Source: an uncultured Parasphingopyxis sp. (GTDB lineage Bacteria > Pseudomonadota > Alphaproteobacteria > Sphingomonadales > Sphingomonadaceae). From it: 64,000 nucleotides of DNA. The notes below the pieces were generated by a model. It ran no database searches. It was given only the letters and a program-made list of their open reading frames with translations, and was not told the DNA's origin. The stretch lies in the NCBI GenBank assembly GCA_947259005.1, contig CAMYKP010000007.1, positions 1-64,000 on the forward strand, written 5' to 3'. Below are positions 34,102 to 43,046 of this stretch, piece by piece. The position numbers and the translations under genes were made by a program. Each line of letters begins with the position of its first letter. The stretch's first letter is position 1.

Positions 34102-35258
34102 TGGATCGGACAGCACTTCTGGAAAGCGCACGAAACTGGTTTCGCATCCGGCCGGATGAGGCCAATGATCGCCATGCACGCCGCCGTTTGCGCTTTCGCA
34201 TAATTGCGGCCGGGATCGTGATCCCGACATTTCTCGTATTCATCTACTATGCGCTGCTCGCCCGGCCCGAATATGAAACTGAGATGATGTTCACAATTCA
34301 GGGGCTGGAGCAGCAGCAGCCCGATCTGCTCGGCGGCATCGGCTTGCCGGCGATCTCGACATCGACCAATGACGGCATGGTCGTCACGGAATTCATCTCG
34401 TCGAGCGCGATGATCAGGCAGCTTCAGGAAAATTACGGATTCGATGTCGCTTTTGGGGGTTGGAGCTTCGACCCATGGGCGCGCATTGCCCCGACATCGG
34501 CGATAGAATCGAAGACGGAATTCTGGCGGGGGCAGGTTGCCGCCAGTTACGATGCCACATCGCGGATCATCACCGTCAATGTGCGGGCCTATACACCTGA
34601 AGATTCCCTTCGACTGGCGCAGGGCGTCCTTACCGAAACAGAGAATGTGGTGAACGCGCTCAACGGCCGCGTGCAAGACGAAGCCGTCCGGGTAGCCGGG
34701 GAAGAAGTTGCCTCGAGGCGCGAATCCTACAACGAAGCGCGGCGACGCGTCATCACCTCGCGGGCGAACCGTGCGACAACTTTGGAAGGCGAGGCGGCAC
34801 AACAAGTCGGGCTTGTTGGCCAGATCGAGGGGCAGCTTGCCAATGCGCGGGTCGAGCGCGCGGCTGCTATCGCGCAATTCCGCCCTGATTCACCGCAGAT
34901 CCGCGCGATGGATGAACGCATCGCCGCCCTGGAAGAGCAAAGAGCGATTGCGTTGCAGGAAGCGCGCGACGGTTTCGGTGTGTCTGAGGCTTCGCGCGAC
35001 GTCAGCGCGCAAACGGCTTTGCTGGACTATGAGTTTGCCCAACAAGCCTATTATGCGGCTATTCAGGCGGAGCGCCAGGCTATTGCCCAGCGAGCGAATG
35101 AGCGCCGTTATCTCGTTCCCTTTGTTCCGCCCCGGCTCCCCGAAGTTTCAAACTATTGGGCGCGCTTTGCCAACATATTCGCCTTTGCGATTGCGGCGGC
35201 CCTGTTGATGGCCATCGCGACGCTCGGCTATTCCGTCGTCAAGGACCATATGGAATGA
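34101..35258 (+). CDS. kpsE: Capsule export inner-membrane protein KpsE/CtrB-like
   Basis: The 385-residue protein has one membrane helix near residues 32-52, a periplasmic region with long coiled-coil stretches (about 195-330, rich in Glu, Arg, Ala and Gln), and a second helix near 357-378 after a conserved PPRLPEVSNYW segment. This is the polysaccharide co-polymerase (PCP-3) architecture of KpsE/CtrB/BexC. It links the ABC transporter to the outer-membrane channel. It overlaps the ATPase gene by one base and the KpsD-like gene by four (ATGA). Confidence 0.9.
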   Translation: MDRTALLESARNWFRIRPDEANDRHARRRLRFRIIAAGIVIPTFLVFIYYALLARPEYETEMMFTIQGLEQQQPDLLGGIGLPAISTSTNDGMVVTEFISSSAMIRQLQENYGFDVAFGGWSFDPWARIAPTSAIESKTEFWRGQVAASYDATSRIITVNVRAYTPEDSLRLAQGVLTETENVVNALNGRVQDEAVRVAGEEVASRRESYNEARRRVITSRANRATTLEGEAAQQVGLVGQIEGQLANARVERAAAIAQFRPDSPQIRAMDERIAALEEQRAIALQEARDGFGVSEASRDVSAQTALLDYEFAQQAYYAAIQAERQAIAQRANERRYLVPFVPPRLPEVSNYWARFANIFAFAIAAALLMAIATLGYSVVKDHME

Positions 35259-36949
35259 CCATATTCTCGCATCTCCATGCTCGCCTTCTCGCCCTTTTTG
35301 CGGGGTTGTTGCTGGTCATGACCGTCTCGCCAGCTGTCGCGCAGATCGACGAGGATTCCGGTGCCAGCGCTGTCGGAGCAGGATCGGCGCCTTCTGCCGT
35401 TATTCAGGACGATCAGCGAGGCTCGGAAGTCCGGCGGACTACGTTGCGGCAGGATCAGCTCTCCGGCAGGCGTCCGCAGCCCTTCGGATCTGAACTTTTC
35501 AGGGAAACGGAAGCCAGTGACGCATCCGGTGCCGCCGATCCCAATTATGTGGTGCAGCCGGGCGATGTCGTATCGGTAACCACATACGGCTTGGTCAATC
35601 AGACGTCCCAACTGGTGGTGGATGCCGAAGGCAATATTGCCCTGCCCAATGTCGGTCCGGTTGCGATTGCGGGCACGCGGTCTGCGGAAGTCAACGATGT
35701 CGTCTCCGCCGCGTCGTCACAGGTCTATCAATCGACGGTCCAAACCTATGCAACCGTGGCCGATGCCGGTGAGATCCAGGTCTTTGTCACCGGGCCGGTG
35801 CTTCAACCGGGGGGGCATTCGGGTGTCAGCCAGGCCTCGGTGATCGGGTTCCTGCAGGCTGCTGGAGGCATTGATGCCGATCGCGGCAGTTATCGCCATA
35901 TCCTCGTCCGGAGAAACGGGGAAACGCTCGGTTCGTTCGACCTGTACGATTTCTTGCTGAATGGCGATATGGCAGGCGTTAACCTGCGCAACGGCGATGT
36001 GATTGTCGTCGGCCAGCAGGGTCCCGTCGTGTCGGTGAGCGGCGATGCGCGCGCGCCCTATACGTTTGAATTCGCCAATCTGGCAGGAACCGGAAGCGAG
36101 TTGCTCCGCTATTCGCGCCCGCGGCCTGAAATTACGCATGTTTCGGTTTTGGGTACGCGCAATGGTACGCCTTATAATGCCTATCTGACGCGGGATGAAT
36201 TTGCCGCCCTGACGCTCGCCGACGGAGACAGGGTGCGTTATGAGGCCGATGCCCCGTCCGGCACCTTCGTGGTGCGCGTTGTCGGAGCCCATGATGGCCC
36301 CTCGGCCTATGTCGTCAATCGCGGTGACTATCTGGGGCCGCTGATTGCCAGTATTCCGCTGGACCCGCTGGCGGATGCTCCGATGATCCATCTCGAGCGC
36401 CGGAGCGTTGCGGAGACCCAGAGAATCCTCCTTCAGGAAAATCTGGCGCGTCTGGAACGTGCAATTTACACCGCTTCCTCATCGTCTGCCGCCTCGGCTC
36501 AGGCCCGTGCCGCTCAGGCGACGTCGCTGGGTGCGTTTATCGCGCGTGCGCGGCTGGTCGAGCCGCGCGGCCTCGTCGCCTTGCCTGAAGACGCAAATCT
36601 CAATCATGTTCTCCTTGAACCCGACGATGTGATCATCATCCCCTATGTGAACCAGACGGTAGTGATCGCCGGTGAAGTCGAACTGCCGCAGACACTGCTC
36701 TGGACCCCGGGTAACGATGCACGCGATTATGTGCGCCAGGCAGGCGGGTTCACGAATCTCGCCAACCGCTCAGATACGCTGGTGATCCATCCTGATGGCA
36801 GCGTCCAACGCGGTGGACCCGTGCGGGCAGGGGATCGCATTCTCGTTCCGCCCAAAGCGCCCGGACAGACGTTGCAGCTTATCCGCGATATCACGCAGAT
36901 TCTCGGCCAGACGGGTCTGGCGGCCGCATCGATCTTCAGGATATTCTGA
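35255..36949 (+). CDS. kpsD: Capsule export outer-membrane/periplasmic protein KpsD-like
   Basis: The 564-residue protein has a signal peptide (SPAVAQ near residue 30) and then a Poly_export domain (NYVVQPGDVVSVTTYGLVNQ with DAEGNIALPNVGPVAIAG). Several SLBB-type beta-grasp modules follow (for example VFVTGPVLQPGGHSGV, VSVSGDARAPYTFE and VIAGEVELPQTLLWTPG). It should form the outer-membrane exit with the KpsE-type partner. No lipobox is visible, unlike Wza, so it resembles KpsD. The last ORF of the kpsM-T-E-D run, it begins inside the kpsE stop. The 74 bases after it hold no clear terminator before the convergent kpsS stop. Confidence 0.9.
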   Translation: MTIFSHLHARLLALFAGLLLVMTVSPAVAQIDEDSGASAVGAGSAPSAVIQDDQRGSEVRRTTLRQDQLSGRRPQPFGSELFRETEASDASGAADPNYVVQPGDVVSVTTYGLVNQTSQLVVDAEGNIALPNVGPVAIAGTRSAEVNDVVSAASSQVYQSTVQTYATVADAGEIQVFVTGPVLQPGGHSGVSQASVIGFLQAAGGIDADRGSYRHILVRRNGETLGSFDLYDFLLNGDMAGVNLRNGDVIVVGQQGPVVSVSGDARAPYTFEFANLAGTGSELLRYSRPRPEITHVSVLGTRNGTPYNAYLTRDEFAALTLADGDRVRYEADAPSGTFVVRVVGAHDGPSAYVVNRGDYLGPLIASIPLDPLADAPMIHLERRSVAETQRILLQENLARLERAIYTASSSSAASAQARAAQATSLGAFIARARLVEPRGLVALPEDANLNHVLLEPDDVIIIPYVNQTVVIAGEVELPQTLLWTPGNDARDYVRQAGGFTNLANRSDTLVIHPDGSVQRGGPVRAGDRILVPPKAPGQTLQLIRDITQILGQTGLAAASIFRIF

Positions 36950-37023
36950 TCGGGATACTCCGGTAGGAGCGGTATCTCCGCGACCGTCGAATTGCCGACA
37001 GCATCCGGGCGGGCCGGGAAACC

Positions 37024-38355
37024 CTATTCGGCTTTGTCTTCCGCCAATTTGCCGCGCGTCCAGTCGATACCAGCGAGCGTGCCGGGTATCTTGATTCGGC
37101 GATAGAAATTGCCGTTGAGCTGTGTGCGATAGATCAACTGGTGCCGGAAATTCCGGTAAAGATCCTGATGGACCGGATATTCGGTCGCCTTGTTCCAGAA
37201 CTCATCCAGAGTAGCCGATGCCGTCAGGCCCTCGATACGGTATATGGCATCGCCAAGCGCCAGCGTCGGCTTTCCGTGATGGATGGCCGACATTCCGGTC
37301 GTGCTGTTGATTGTAACGAGCCCTTCAGCCTTGTTGATCAGCGTCGGCAGATGGGGGTCATGAACATAAATCAGGCGCTCGCCGAGCTGCGTTTCGTCCC
37401 GCAATTTGCGCACAAGCCGCGTGTAATCCGTGTACGGGCGATCCATCGGATGGTGTTTCAGCACCAGCAGGGCATCTTTTGGGGCGTGCGTGGCAAAGGA
37501 ATTCACGGTGTGCCGGATAAACTGCTCGATCGTATCGAATTCCGAATGGACGCCGATCTGGGCATCATTGTGAACCTGCAACGGAACCAGGAAAAAGGGT
37601 GGGTGATCTTTGGCGGTCAGCCGGTCGACATCGGGCTTGTTCTTCCATCGATACCAGTATTTGCGCGCCGTACCCTTTACCCAGGCGAGGCCCTCAAACC
37701 AGCTCAAGGGCCGGTGGTGGCGGTAACGCGGGAAGAATGGCCACAAAATGATTGCCCAGAAATAATAGGTGAACGCCCATCCCGTGGCATACCAAATCGT
37801 TTGTCCGACGGAGCTCGTTTCTGCCGGTTCCGGTGCTGGTGCGTTAAGATAGAATATCCCGGCCCGCGGCATCGTGCTGCGGCCATTTACGCCGTGGCAT
37901 TCCATCGTGATATAATCGGGACGGATATAACCTTCCTCGAACACATAGACTTCAACATTGCGTTCCGCGGCAATCTCGCTCGCAATACCGTGCATTTTAC
38001 GGCAATCGCCGAACAGCATGATCGTATCGATGCGTTTCTCGTCACAAACCCGATTCAGGAATGGTGGAAAGTTCTCGATCTTGTCGGTGAAACTTGTTGC
38101 GTTCAACGGATAGTAGAACCAGTCACCGCCGTTGAAATTGATCTTGTGCACATTCGCGCCTGCCCATTGCAGGTCTTTTGAAAGGCGGTTGAAGAAGGGG
38201 CCGACAGGGCCCTGTAACATCAGAATATTGCGACCGCGAAAGCAGTAAGGCGCGTCATCGGGGATCGTGGGAAGGGCTTCTGAATGTGTCGATTGATCGA
38301 CAGCTACCGACGGATTTTCCGAGACGAGCCTGGCAGGAAGCACGGGGCCGTTCAT
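37024..38355 (-). CDS. kpsS: Capsule polysaccharide modification protein KpsS-like
   Basis: The 443-residue protein contains NILMLQGPVGPFFNRLSKDLQWAGANVHKINFNGGDW, then FGDCRKMHGIASEIAAERNVEVYVFEEGYIRPDYIT, then PLQVHNDAQI and the late VTINSTTGMSAIHHGKPTLALGDAIY. These are characteristic of the KpsS/LipB family, beta-Kdo transferases that start the lipid-linked poly-Kdo linker of ABC-exported capsules. Its usual partner KpsC is not in the window. The gene is convergent with kpsD and divergent from kpsF, and a GGGAG site precedes its ATG. Confidence 0.93.
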   Translation of the reverse strand: MNGPVLPARLVSENPSVAVDQSTHSEALPTIPDDAPYCFRGRNILMLQGPVGPFFNRLSKDLQWAGANVHKINFNGGDWFYYPLNATSFTDKIENFPPFLNRVCDEKRIDTIMLFGDCRKMHGIASEIAAERNVEVYVFEEGYIRPDYITMECHGVNGRSTMPRAGIFYLNAPAPEPAETSSVGQTIWYATGWAFTYYFWAIILWPFFPRYRHHRPLSWFEGLAWVKGTARKYWYRWKNKPDVDRLTAKDHPPFFLVPLQVHNDAQIGVHSEFDTIEQFIRHTVNSFATHAPKDALLVLKHHPMDRPYTDYTRLVRKLRDETQLGERLIYVHDPHLPTLINKAEGLVTINSTTGMSAIHHGKPTLALGDAIYRIEGLTASATLDEFWNKATEYPVHQDLYRNFRHQLIYRTQLNGNFYRRIKIPGTLAGIDWTRGKLAEDKAE

Positions 38356-38507
38356 ATTCTGTCAACTCCCTTTGCGCCCGCCCGTCCTCTGTACTATTGT
38401 TGCGCAACGGCAAAGTCATCACTAGAAGCAGGAAAAGTAAGTAAAAAGTCAAATAGACCGGTGAGTTGTGGCGAAAATGCTGCAGACTGGTCGCCAAAGG
38501 GGCCCGA

Positions 38508-39491
38508 ATGACAGATTCCGTGATGCGTACGCGTCTTGATTCCCCAGAAGAGTTATCAAGTCCGATCAGGGCTGCTGCACATGCGCTGCAGATAAACGCC
38601 GCTGCTGTGGCTGCCTTGGCGAGTCGAATTGATGGCAGTTTCGGCGATGCCGTGAACCTTATTCTTGGCCGTAAAGGCCATGTCGTTGTGTCCGGCATGG
38701 GAAAATCGGGCCTTGTTGCACGAAAGATCAGTGCAACTCTCGCTTCGCTCGGAACGCCGAGCATCTTCGTTCACAGCGCTGATGCCGGCCATGGCGACCT
38801 GGGAATGATTACGCGCGGGGATACCGCCGTGCTTATTTCGGCAAGCGGTGAGACGGATGAGGTGCTGGGCCTTATTCCCTATCTGCGGAATCTTGAGGCT
38901 CCGATCATTTCGATCACAGGCAATATGCGTTCGACGCTGGCCCGCCAATCGGACATCGCTCTGGACGGTTCGATCGAGCGTGAAGCCTGCCTGCACAATT
39001 TGGCGCCAACCACGTCGACGATCGTTGCCATGGCGATGGGGGATGCGCTGGCGATCGCACTTTGTGAAGCAAGCGGCTTTCAGGCGGCGGATTTCGCGCA
39101 ATATCATCCCGGCGGTAAACTCGGCAAAAGGCTCAAGACACCGGTTCGCGATGCGATGCACAAGGCGGATTTGCCGATCTGTGCGCCCGAGACATCGCTC
39201 AAGGATATGCTTCCTATCATGTCAGAAGGCCGACTGGGCCTGGTTCTGGTGATGGCAGGACAAGCACTGAGCGGCATCGTCACTGACGGCGATTTACGGC
39301 GCGGGCTTGAACAGGCGAGCGAGTTGGGTGACCTTCAGGCACGGGAAATCATGACGCCCGATCCACTGACGATCGGGCCGGATGCCACGCTGTATGATGC
39401 CGACACGAAAATGCACGAAGCGCGGGTGACTGCGCTTGTGGTGGCCGATCCGGCGAAGAAGGTTCTCGGCGTCATCCAGATTCATGACTGA
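38508..39491 (+). CDS. kpsF: Arabinose-5-phosphate isomerase, KpsF/GutQ family
   Basis: The protein of 327 residues has an SIS domain ([29 protein letters not shown], then [16 protein letters not shown], and [18 protein letters not shown]) and a C-terminal pair of CBS domains ([12 protein letters not shown] and [11 protein letters not shown]). It converts ribulose-5-phosphate to arabinose-5-phosphate, the first committed step to Kdo. The ATG at 38508 has an AAAGGGG site; upstream frame extension is not conserved. It overlaps kdsA by eight bases, so kpsF-kdsA-kdsB are clearly one operon. Confidence 0.93.
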   Translation: MTDSVMRTRLDSPEELSSPIRAAAHALQINAAAVAALASRIDGSFGDAVNLILGRKGHVVVSGMGKSGLVARKISATLASLGTPSIFVHSADAGHGDLGMITRGDTAVLISASGETDEVLGLIPYLRNLEAPIISITGNMRSTLARQSDIALDGSIEREACLHNLAPTTSTIVAMAMGDALAIALCEASGFQAADFAQYHPGGKLGKRLKTPVRDAMHKADLPICAPETSLKDMLPIMSEGRLGLVLVMAGQALSGIVTDGDLRRGLEQASELGDLQAREIMTPDPLTIGPDATLYDADTKMHEARVTALVVADPAKKVLGVIQIHD

Positions 39492-40317
39492 GGCCTTGCC
39501 TTCGCCCTGGGCGGGGGAGGAGCTATTCGTTCTCGCCGGGCCCTGCGCGATTGAGTCGCGCAGTTTTGCACTGGAAACAGCCGAAGAATTGCGAGATATC
39601 TTCGCGGCGGCTGGTGTCGGGCTGGTCTATAAATCCTCGTTCGACAAGGCGAACCGGACCTCTGCCGCGAGTTTTCGCGGTGTCGGTCTCGATGCCGGGC
39701 TGTCGATCCTCGCCGAAATTCGAGAGACGCTGGGCATACCGGTGATAACCGATGTGCACGATGCAGCGCAGGTCGCGCCGGCGGCCCAGGTGGTCGACAT
39801 GCTCCAGACGCCAGCTTTTCTGTGCCGTCAATCCGATTTCATCGCGGCGGTCGCGGTTGCGGGAAAACCGGTCAATATCAAGAAGGGGCAGTTTCTGGCG
39901 CCCTGGGACATGGCCAAGGTCATCGAAAAAGCGCGGATAGCGGCCGATGAAGCGGGTGCATCCTCCGAGTTTTTCGTGTGCGAGCGCGGGTCGACCTTTG
40001 GCTATGGCAATCTCGTCGTCGACATGCGCGGGCTGACTATCATGCGGGAAACCAGCGGGTGCCCGGTGATTTTCGATGCCACCCATTCGGTGCAGCTGCC
40101 CGGTGCGAAGGGCGAAAGCAGCGGCGGGGAGCGCAAACATGCACCGGCGCTGGCACGCGCAGCCGTCGCCACGGGCGCGGTTTCGGGAGTGTTCATGGAA
40201 ACCCATCCCGATCCGGATAATGCGCCCTGTGACGGCCCCAACATGCTGCCTTTCGAATGGCTTCCGGACCTGCTGGCCGAGCTGAAGGCGATTTCCGCGA
40301 TTTCGCGCGGCAAATGA
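39484..40317 (+). CDS. kdsA: 3-deoxy-8-phosphooctulonate (Kdo-8-P) synthase
   Basis: The 277-residue enzyme contains [74 protein letters not shown] and [19 protein letters not shown], all diagnostic of KdsA. It condenses phosphoenolpyruvate with arabinose-5-phosphate. The PCDGPNM segment near the end has a cysteine position associated with metal dependence in some KdsA proteins, but I cannot assign metal use firmly. It starts within the last codons of kpsF and is followed after ten bases by kdsB. Confidence 0.96.
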   Translation: MTEALPSPWAGEELFVLAGPCAIESRSFALETAEELRDIFAAAGVGLVYKSSFDKANRTSAASFRGVGLDAGLSILAEIRETLGIPVITDVHDAAQVAPAAQVVDMLQTPAFLCRQSDFIAAVAVAGKPVNIKKGQFLAPWDMAKVIEKARIAADEAGASSEFFVCERGSTFGYGNLVVDMRGLTIMRETSGCPVIFDATHSVQLPGAKGESSGGERKHAPALARAAVATGAVSGVFMETHPDPDNAPCDGPNMLPFEWLPDLLAELKAISAISRGK

Positions 40318-40327
40318 GTCTGATCGG

Positions 40328-41047
40328 GTGAAGATCGTAACGATCATCCCGGCCCGTTGGGGATCGACACGTTTCCCCGGCAAGGTGCTCATCCCGATTG
40401 CCGGGAAGGCGATGATCGAACGCGTATGGGAAAAGGCGAAGGCGGCCGACGGGATCGACGAGGTGATCGTCGCGACCGATGACGAGCGGATCGCCGGTGT
40501 TGTCAGGGATTTCGGTGGACGTGTTGAATTGACCCGCAGCGACCATGAAAGCGGCAGCGACCGGATTGCAGAAGTCGCCGCACGGATAGAGGCGGACGCG
40601 ATCATCAATGTCCAGGGTGATGAACCGCTCGTCCGGTCATCCGATCTCGATCGGTTGGCGGTTCTCATGCGCGATGATCCGTCGGTGCAGGTGGCGAGCC
40701 TTTGTCACCCCATTTCTGCCGAAGAGGCGGACAATCCAAATCGCGTCAAAGTCGTGCGCAACGCGGCGGGCGATGCTCTCTATTTCAGTCGCGCCAAAGT
40801 CCCCCATCCGCGGCACGGCGAGCATGTCCGTCATTTCCAGCATGCCGGTATTTACGCGTATAAGCGGTCGGCGCTGCTCGCCTTCCCAACGCTTCCCATC
40901 CCCGCTGAGGAACGCGCAGAGGCGCTGGAGCAGCTACGTTATCTCTCGGCAGGCATCGCCATCAGGTTGCTCGAAACCAAACCCAGTGGCCCCGGCGTCG
41001 ATACGCCCGAAGATGTCGCCATCGTCGAGAAACTTTTCGCCGGTTAA
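40328..41047 (+). CDS. kdsB: CMP-Kdo synthetase
   Basis: The 239-residue enzyme begins at GTG and has the cytidylyltransferase motif IIPARWGSTRFPGKVL, followed by VATDDERI, SGSDRIAEV, INVQGDEPLV and a conserved YFSRAKVPHPR. It activates Kdo as CMP-Kdo for the transferase step, here presumably the KpsS-type capsule linker. The GTG start is supported by the KIVTIIPARWGS beginning found in homologues. The stop overlaps the stop of the convergent UDP-sugar dehydrogenase by three bases. Confidence 0.95.
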   Translation: MKIVTIIPARWGSTRFPGKVLIPIAGKAMIERVWEKAKAADGIDEVIVATDDERIAGVVRDFGGRVELTRSDHESGSDRIAEVAARIEADAIINVQGDEPLVRSSDLDRLAVLMRDDPSVQVASLCHPISAEEADNPNRVKVVRNAAGDALYFSRAKVPHPRHGEHVRHFQHAGIYAYKRSALLAFPTLPIPAEERAEALEQLRYLSAGIAIRLLETKPSGPGVDTPEDVAIVEKLFAG

Positions 41048-42333
41048 AGCGTCCAGCGCGCCAGATCGCCCAGTTCGCTGGTCCGCCATATCCCTTTCAG
41101 ATCGGCAACCAGCCCGCCTTCGTTGACAAGCGATGCGATGGCTGCGTCCGGCATGTCGCGATAGAGTTTGTGCGGCACGGCGGCAAAGACGATATCGTGT
41201 CTGCCTGTTGGAGTGGCGGTTTCCAGTTCCACGCCATATTCCGACCGGGCTTCTTCCCTATCGGCGAGCGGATCGTGGACATGCACGTCATGGCCCAGCG
41301 ACTGGAGCCTTTCGATGACATCGATTACGCGCGAATTGCGCAGATCGGGTACATCTTCCTTGAAGGTAAGGCCGAGGACGAGGACGCTTCCCGGCTTGCC
41401 GCCGCGCCGCTCATGCAGCTGATCGGCCACCCAGCCTCCCATCGCATCGTTGATCTTGCGCCCTGCAAGGATGACCTGCGGATCATGGCCGAGCTGTTCG
41501 GCGCAATGGCTCAGATAGTATGGGTCCACGCCTATACAGTGCCCCCCGACGAGCCCCGGCTGAAAGGGAAGGAAGTTCCATTTCGTGCGTGCGGCCTCCA
41601 GCACGTCCCATGTCGAGAGGCCGAGCGGCCCGAAGACCCGGGCGATTTCGTTCATAAAGGCGATGTTGATGTCGCGCTGGGCATTCTCGATCACTTTTGC
41701 GGCTTCCGCAGCCTTGATCGAGGCCGCCTTGAACGCGCCAGCCTCCGTGATCGTGCCGTAAATCGCTGCCAACCGGTCTGTCACAGCAGCATTTTCGCCG
41801 GCAACAACCTTCACGATCTTGTCGATACTATGCTCGCGGTCACCCGGATTGATTCGCTCGGGCGAATAACCAAGGAAGAAATCGGTACCGCGCTTCAGGC
41901 CCGATGCCGCTTCGAGGGCCGGGCCGCAAATATCCTCTGTAACGCCCGGATAGACGGTGGATTCGTACACAATCACCGGCTGCTTCTTGGCATCGAGCAG
42001 CGGCGCAACTGTCCGGGTGGCGCTGAGCAGGGCTGACAGATCGGGTTTTTTGTCTGCATCGACCGGTGTTGGCACTGCGATTACAAAGATGTCCGCGCCA
42101 ACGGCGACGGCTGGATCGTCCGCGAGACGAAGCGTCGAGGTTTTGAGCGCATCCGCATCGACTTCGCCCGTGCGATCATGACCTGCGCGAAGCTCTTCTA
42201 TGCGTGCCGCGTTGGCATCCACCCCGATCACCGTGAATTGACGAGCTAGGGCGACCGCGAGCGGCAAGCCCACATAGCCAAGCCCGACCACGGCGATGCA
42301 AGTATCCGGGCGGGTATCTGGCGCTGCGTTCAT
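41044..42333 (-). CDS. Nucleotide-sugar dehydrogenase, TviB/WbpO type
   Basis: The 429-residue protein has the Rossmann motif CIAVVGLGYVGLPLAVALARQF, then IVYESTVYPGVTEDIC, FLGYSPERINPGD, and the catalytic C266 in GGHCIGVDPYYL, with LTFKEDVPDLRNS near the end. GGHCIGVDPYY and YSPERINPGD mark the UDP-N-acetylhexosamine dehydrogenase branch (VipA/TviB/WbpO), distinct from Ugd at 31258. It probably makes UDP-GalNAcA or UDP-GlcNAcA, a second uronic acid for the surface polysaccharide. An AAGGAAA site precedes its ATG. Confidence 0.9.
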   Translation of the reverse strand: MNAAPDTRPDTCIAVVGLGYVGLPLAVALARQFTVIGVDANAARIEELRAGHDRTGEVDADALKTSTLRLADDPAVAVGADIFVIAVPTPVDADKKPDLSALLSATRTVAPLLDAKKQPVIVYESTVYPGVTEDICGPALEAASGLKRGTDFFLGYSPERINPGDREHSIDKIVKVVAGENAAVTDRLAAIYGTITEAGAFKAASIKAAEAAKVIENAQRDINIAFMNEIARVFGPLGLSTWDVLEAARTKWNFLPFQPGLVGGHCIGVDPYYLSHCAEQLGHDPQVILAGRKINDAMGGWVADQLHERRGGKPGSVLVLGLTFKEDVPDLRNSRVIDVIERLQSLGHDVHVHDPLADREEARSEYGVELETATPTGRHDIVFAAVPHKLYRDMPDAAIASLVNEGGLVADLKGIWRTSELGDLARWTL

Positions 42334-42462
42334 TGCTGTTTTCCTTGTCGTGCAGCGAAAAAGTGCCGGGCGTCCCTATAGCCCCGAGGCGTCTGATAAT
42401 GCCATAACAGAGTCCGGTCGATCCTTCTCTCGCCCGAAACCGCAACTGTCTGAGGAAACATC

Positions 42463-43017
42463 ATGCGCGCATCATTTTCTGCTCTGGGAATTCTTTCCTC
42501 CCTTGCTGTCATGGCCTGTGCCCCGATGGAGACGGATCCTGCACCTCCGCCGTTGCCGCCCGTCGAGCGCGCCGAAGCAATATTGCATGACGCCTCCGGA
42601 GCCGTGCGCGGTGACGCGGTTCTCATCCAGCTGGATCAGGGGGTCCGGCTTGTCATCCGTGCCGAAGGCATGGCGCCGGGCGTCAAGGCCGCGCATATCC
42701 ACATGACCGGGCGTTGCGACGGCCCCGGTTTTACCAGTGCGGGCGGTCACTGGAATCCGCTTGGCCGCGAACATGGGCGGGACAATCCGGCGGGCCAGCA
42801 CATGGGCGACATGCCGAACCTGATTATCGGGCAAGACGGGATGGGGCTGCTCGAAGTCATCATCAGCGGCGCCCGGATCGAAGACGGGCGCTTTCCTCTG
42901 CTCGATGAAGATGGCGCGGCACTGATGATCCATGCAGGACCTGACGACTACCGCAGCGACCCGGCCGGCGCAGCCGGTCCGCGTATCGCCTGCGGGGTCA
43001 TCGAACCGATCCTCTAG
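42463..43017 (+). CDS. sodC: Cu/Zn superoxide dismutase, lipoprotein
   Basis: The 184-residue protein begins with a lipoprotein-type signal (SLAVMAC, Cys19) and a proline-rich spacer. Metal ligands are recognisable: HIH in VKAAHIHMTGRC, the zinc-loop HWNPLGREHG, HMGDMPN with His and Asp, and the last copper His in LMIHAGPDDYRSDP with the active-site arginine. Cysteines in TGRC and RIACG fit the conserved disulfide. It should dismutate superoxide in the periplasm. It is divergent from the UDP-sugar dehydrogenase and convergent with the MFS gene across a GC-rich palindromic gap of 29 bases. Confidence 0.93.
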   Translation: MRASFSALGILSSLAVMACAPMETDPAPPPLPPVERAEAILHDASGAVRGDAVLIQLDQGVRLVIRAEGMAPGVKAAHIHMTGRCDGPGFTSAGGHWNPLGREHGRDNPAGQHMGDMPNLIIGQDGMGLLEVIISGARIEDGRFPLLDEDGAALMIHAGPDDYRSDPAGAAGPRIACGVIEPIL

Positions 43018-43046
43018 GGAACCGATGCTCCGGGCCGGCCCGGGCC

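Noticed and set aside
37141-38181. A 346-codon plus-strand frame opposite kpsS
   Set aside because: KpsS motifs are complete on the minus strand and the plus translation has no recognisable domain.
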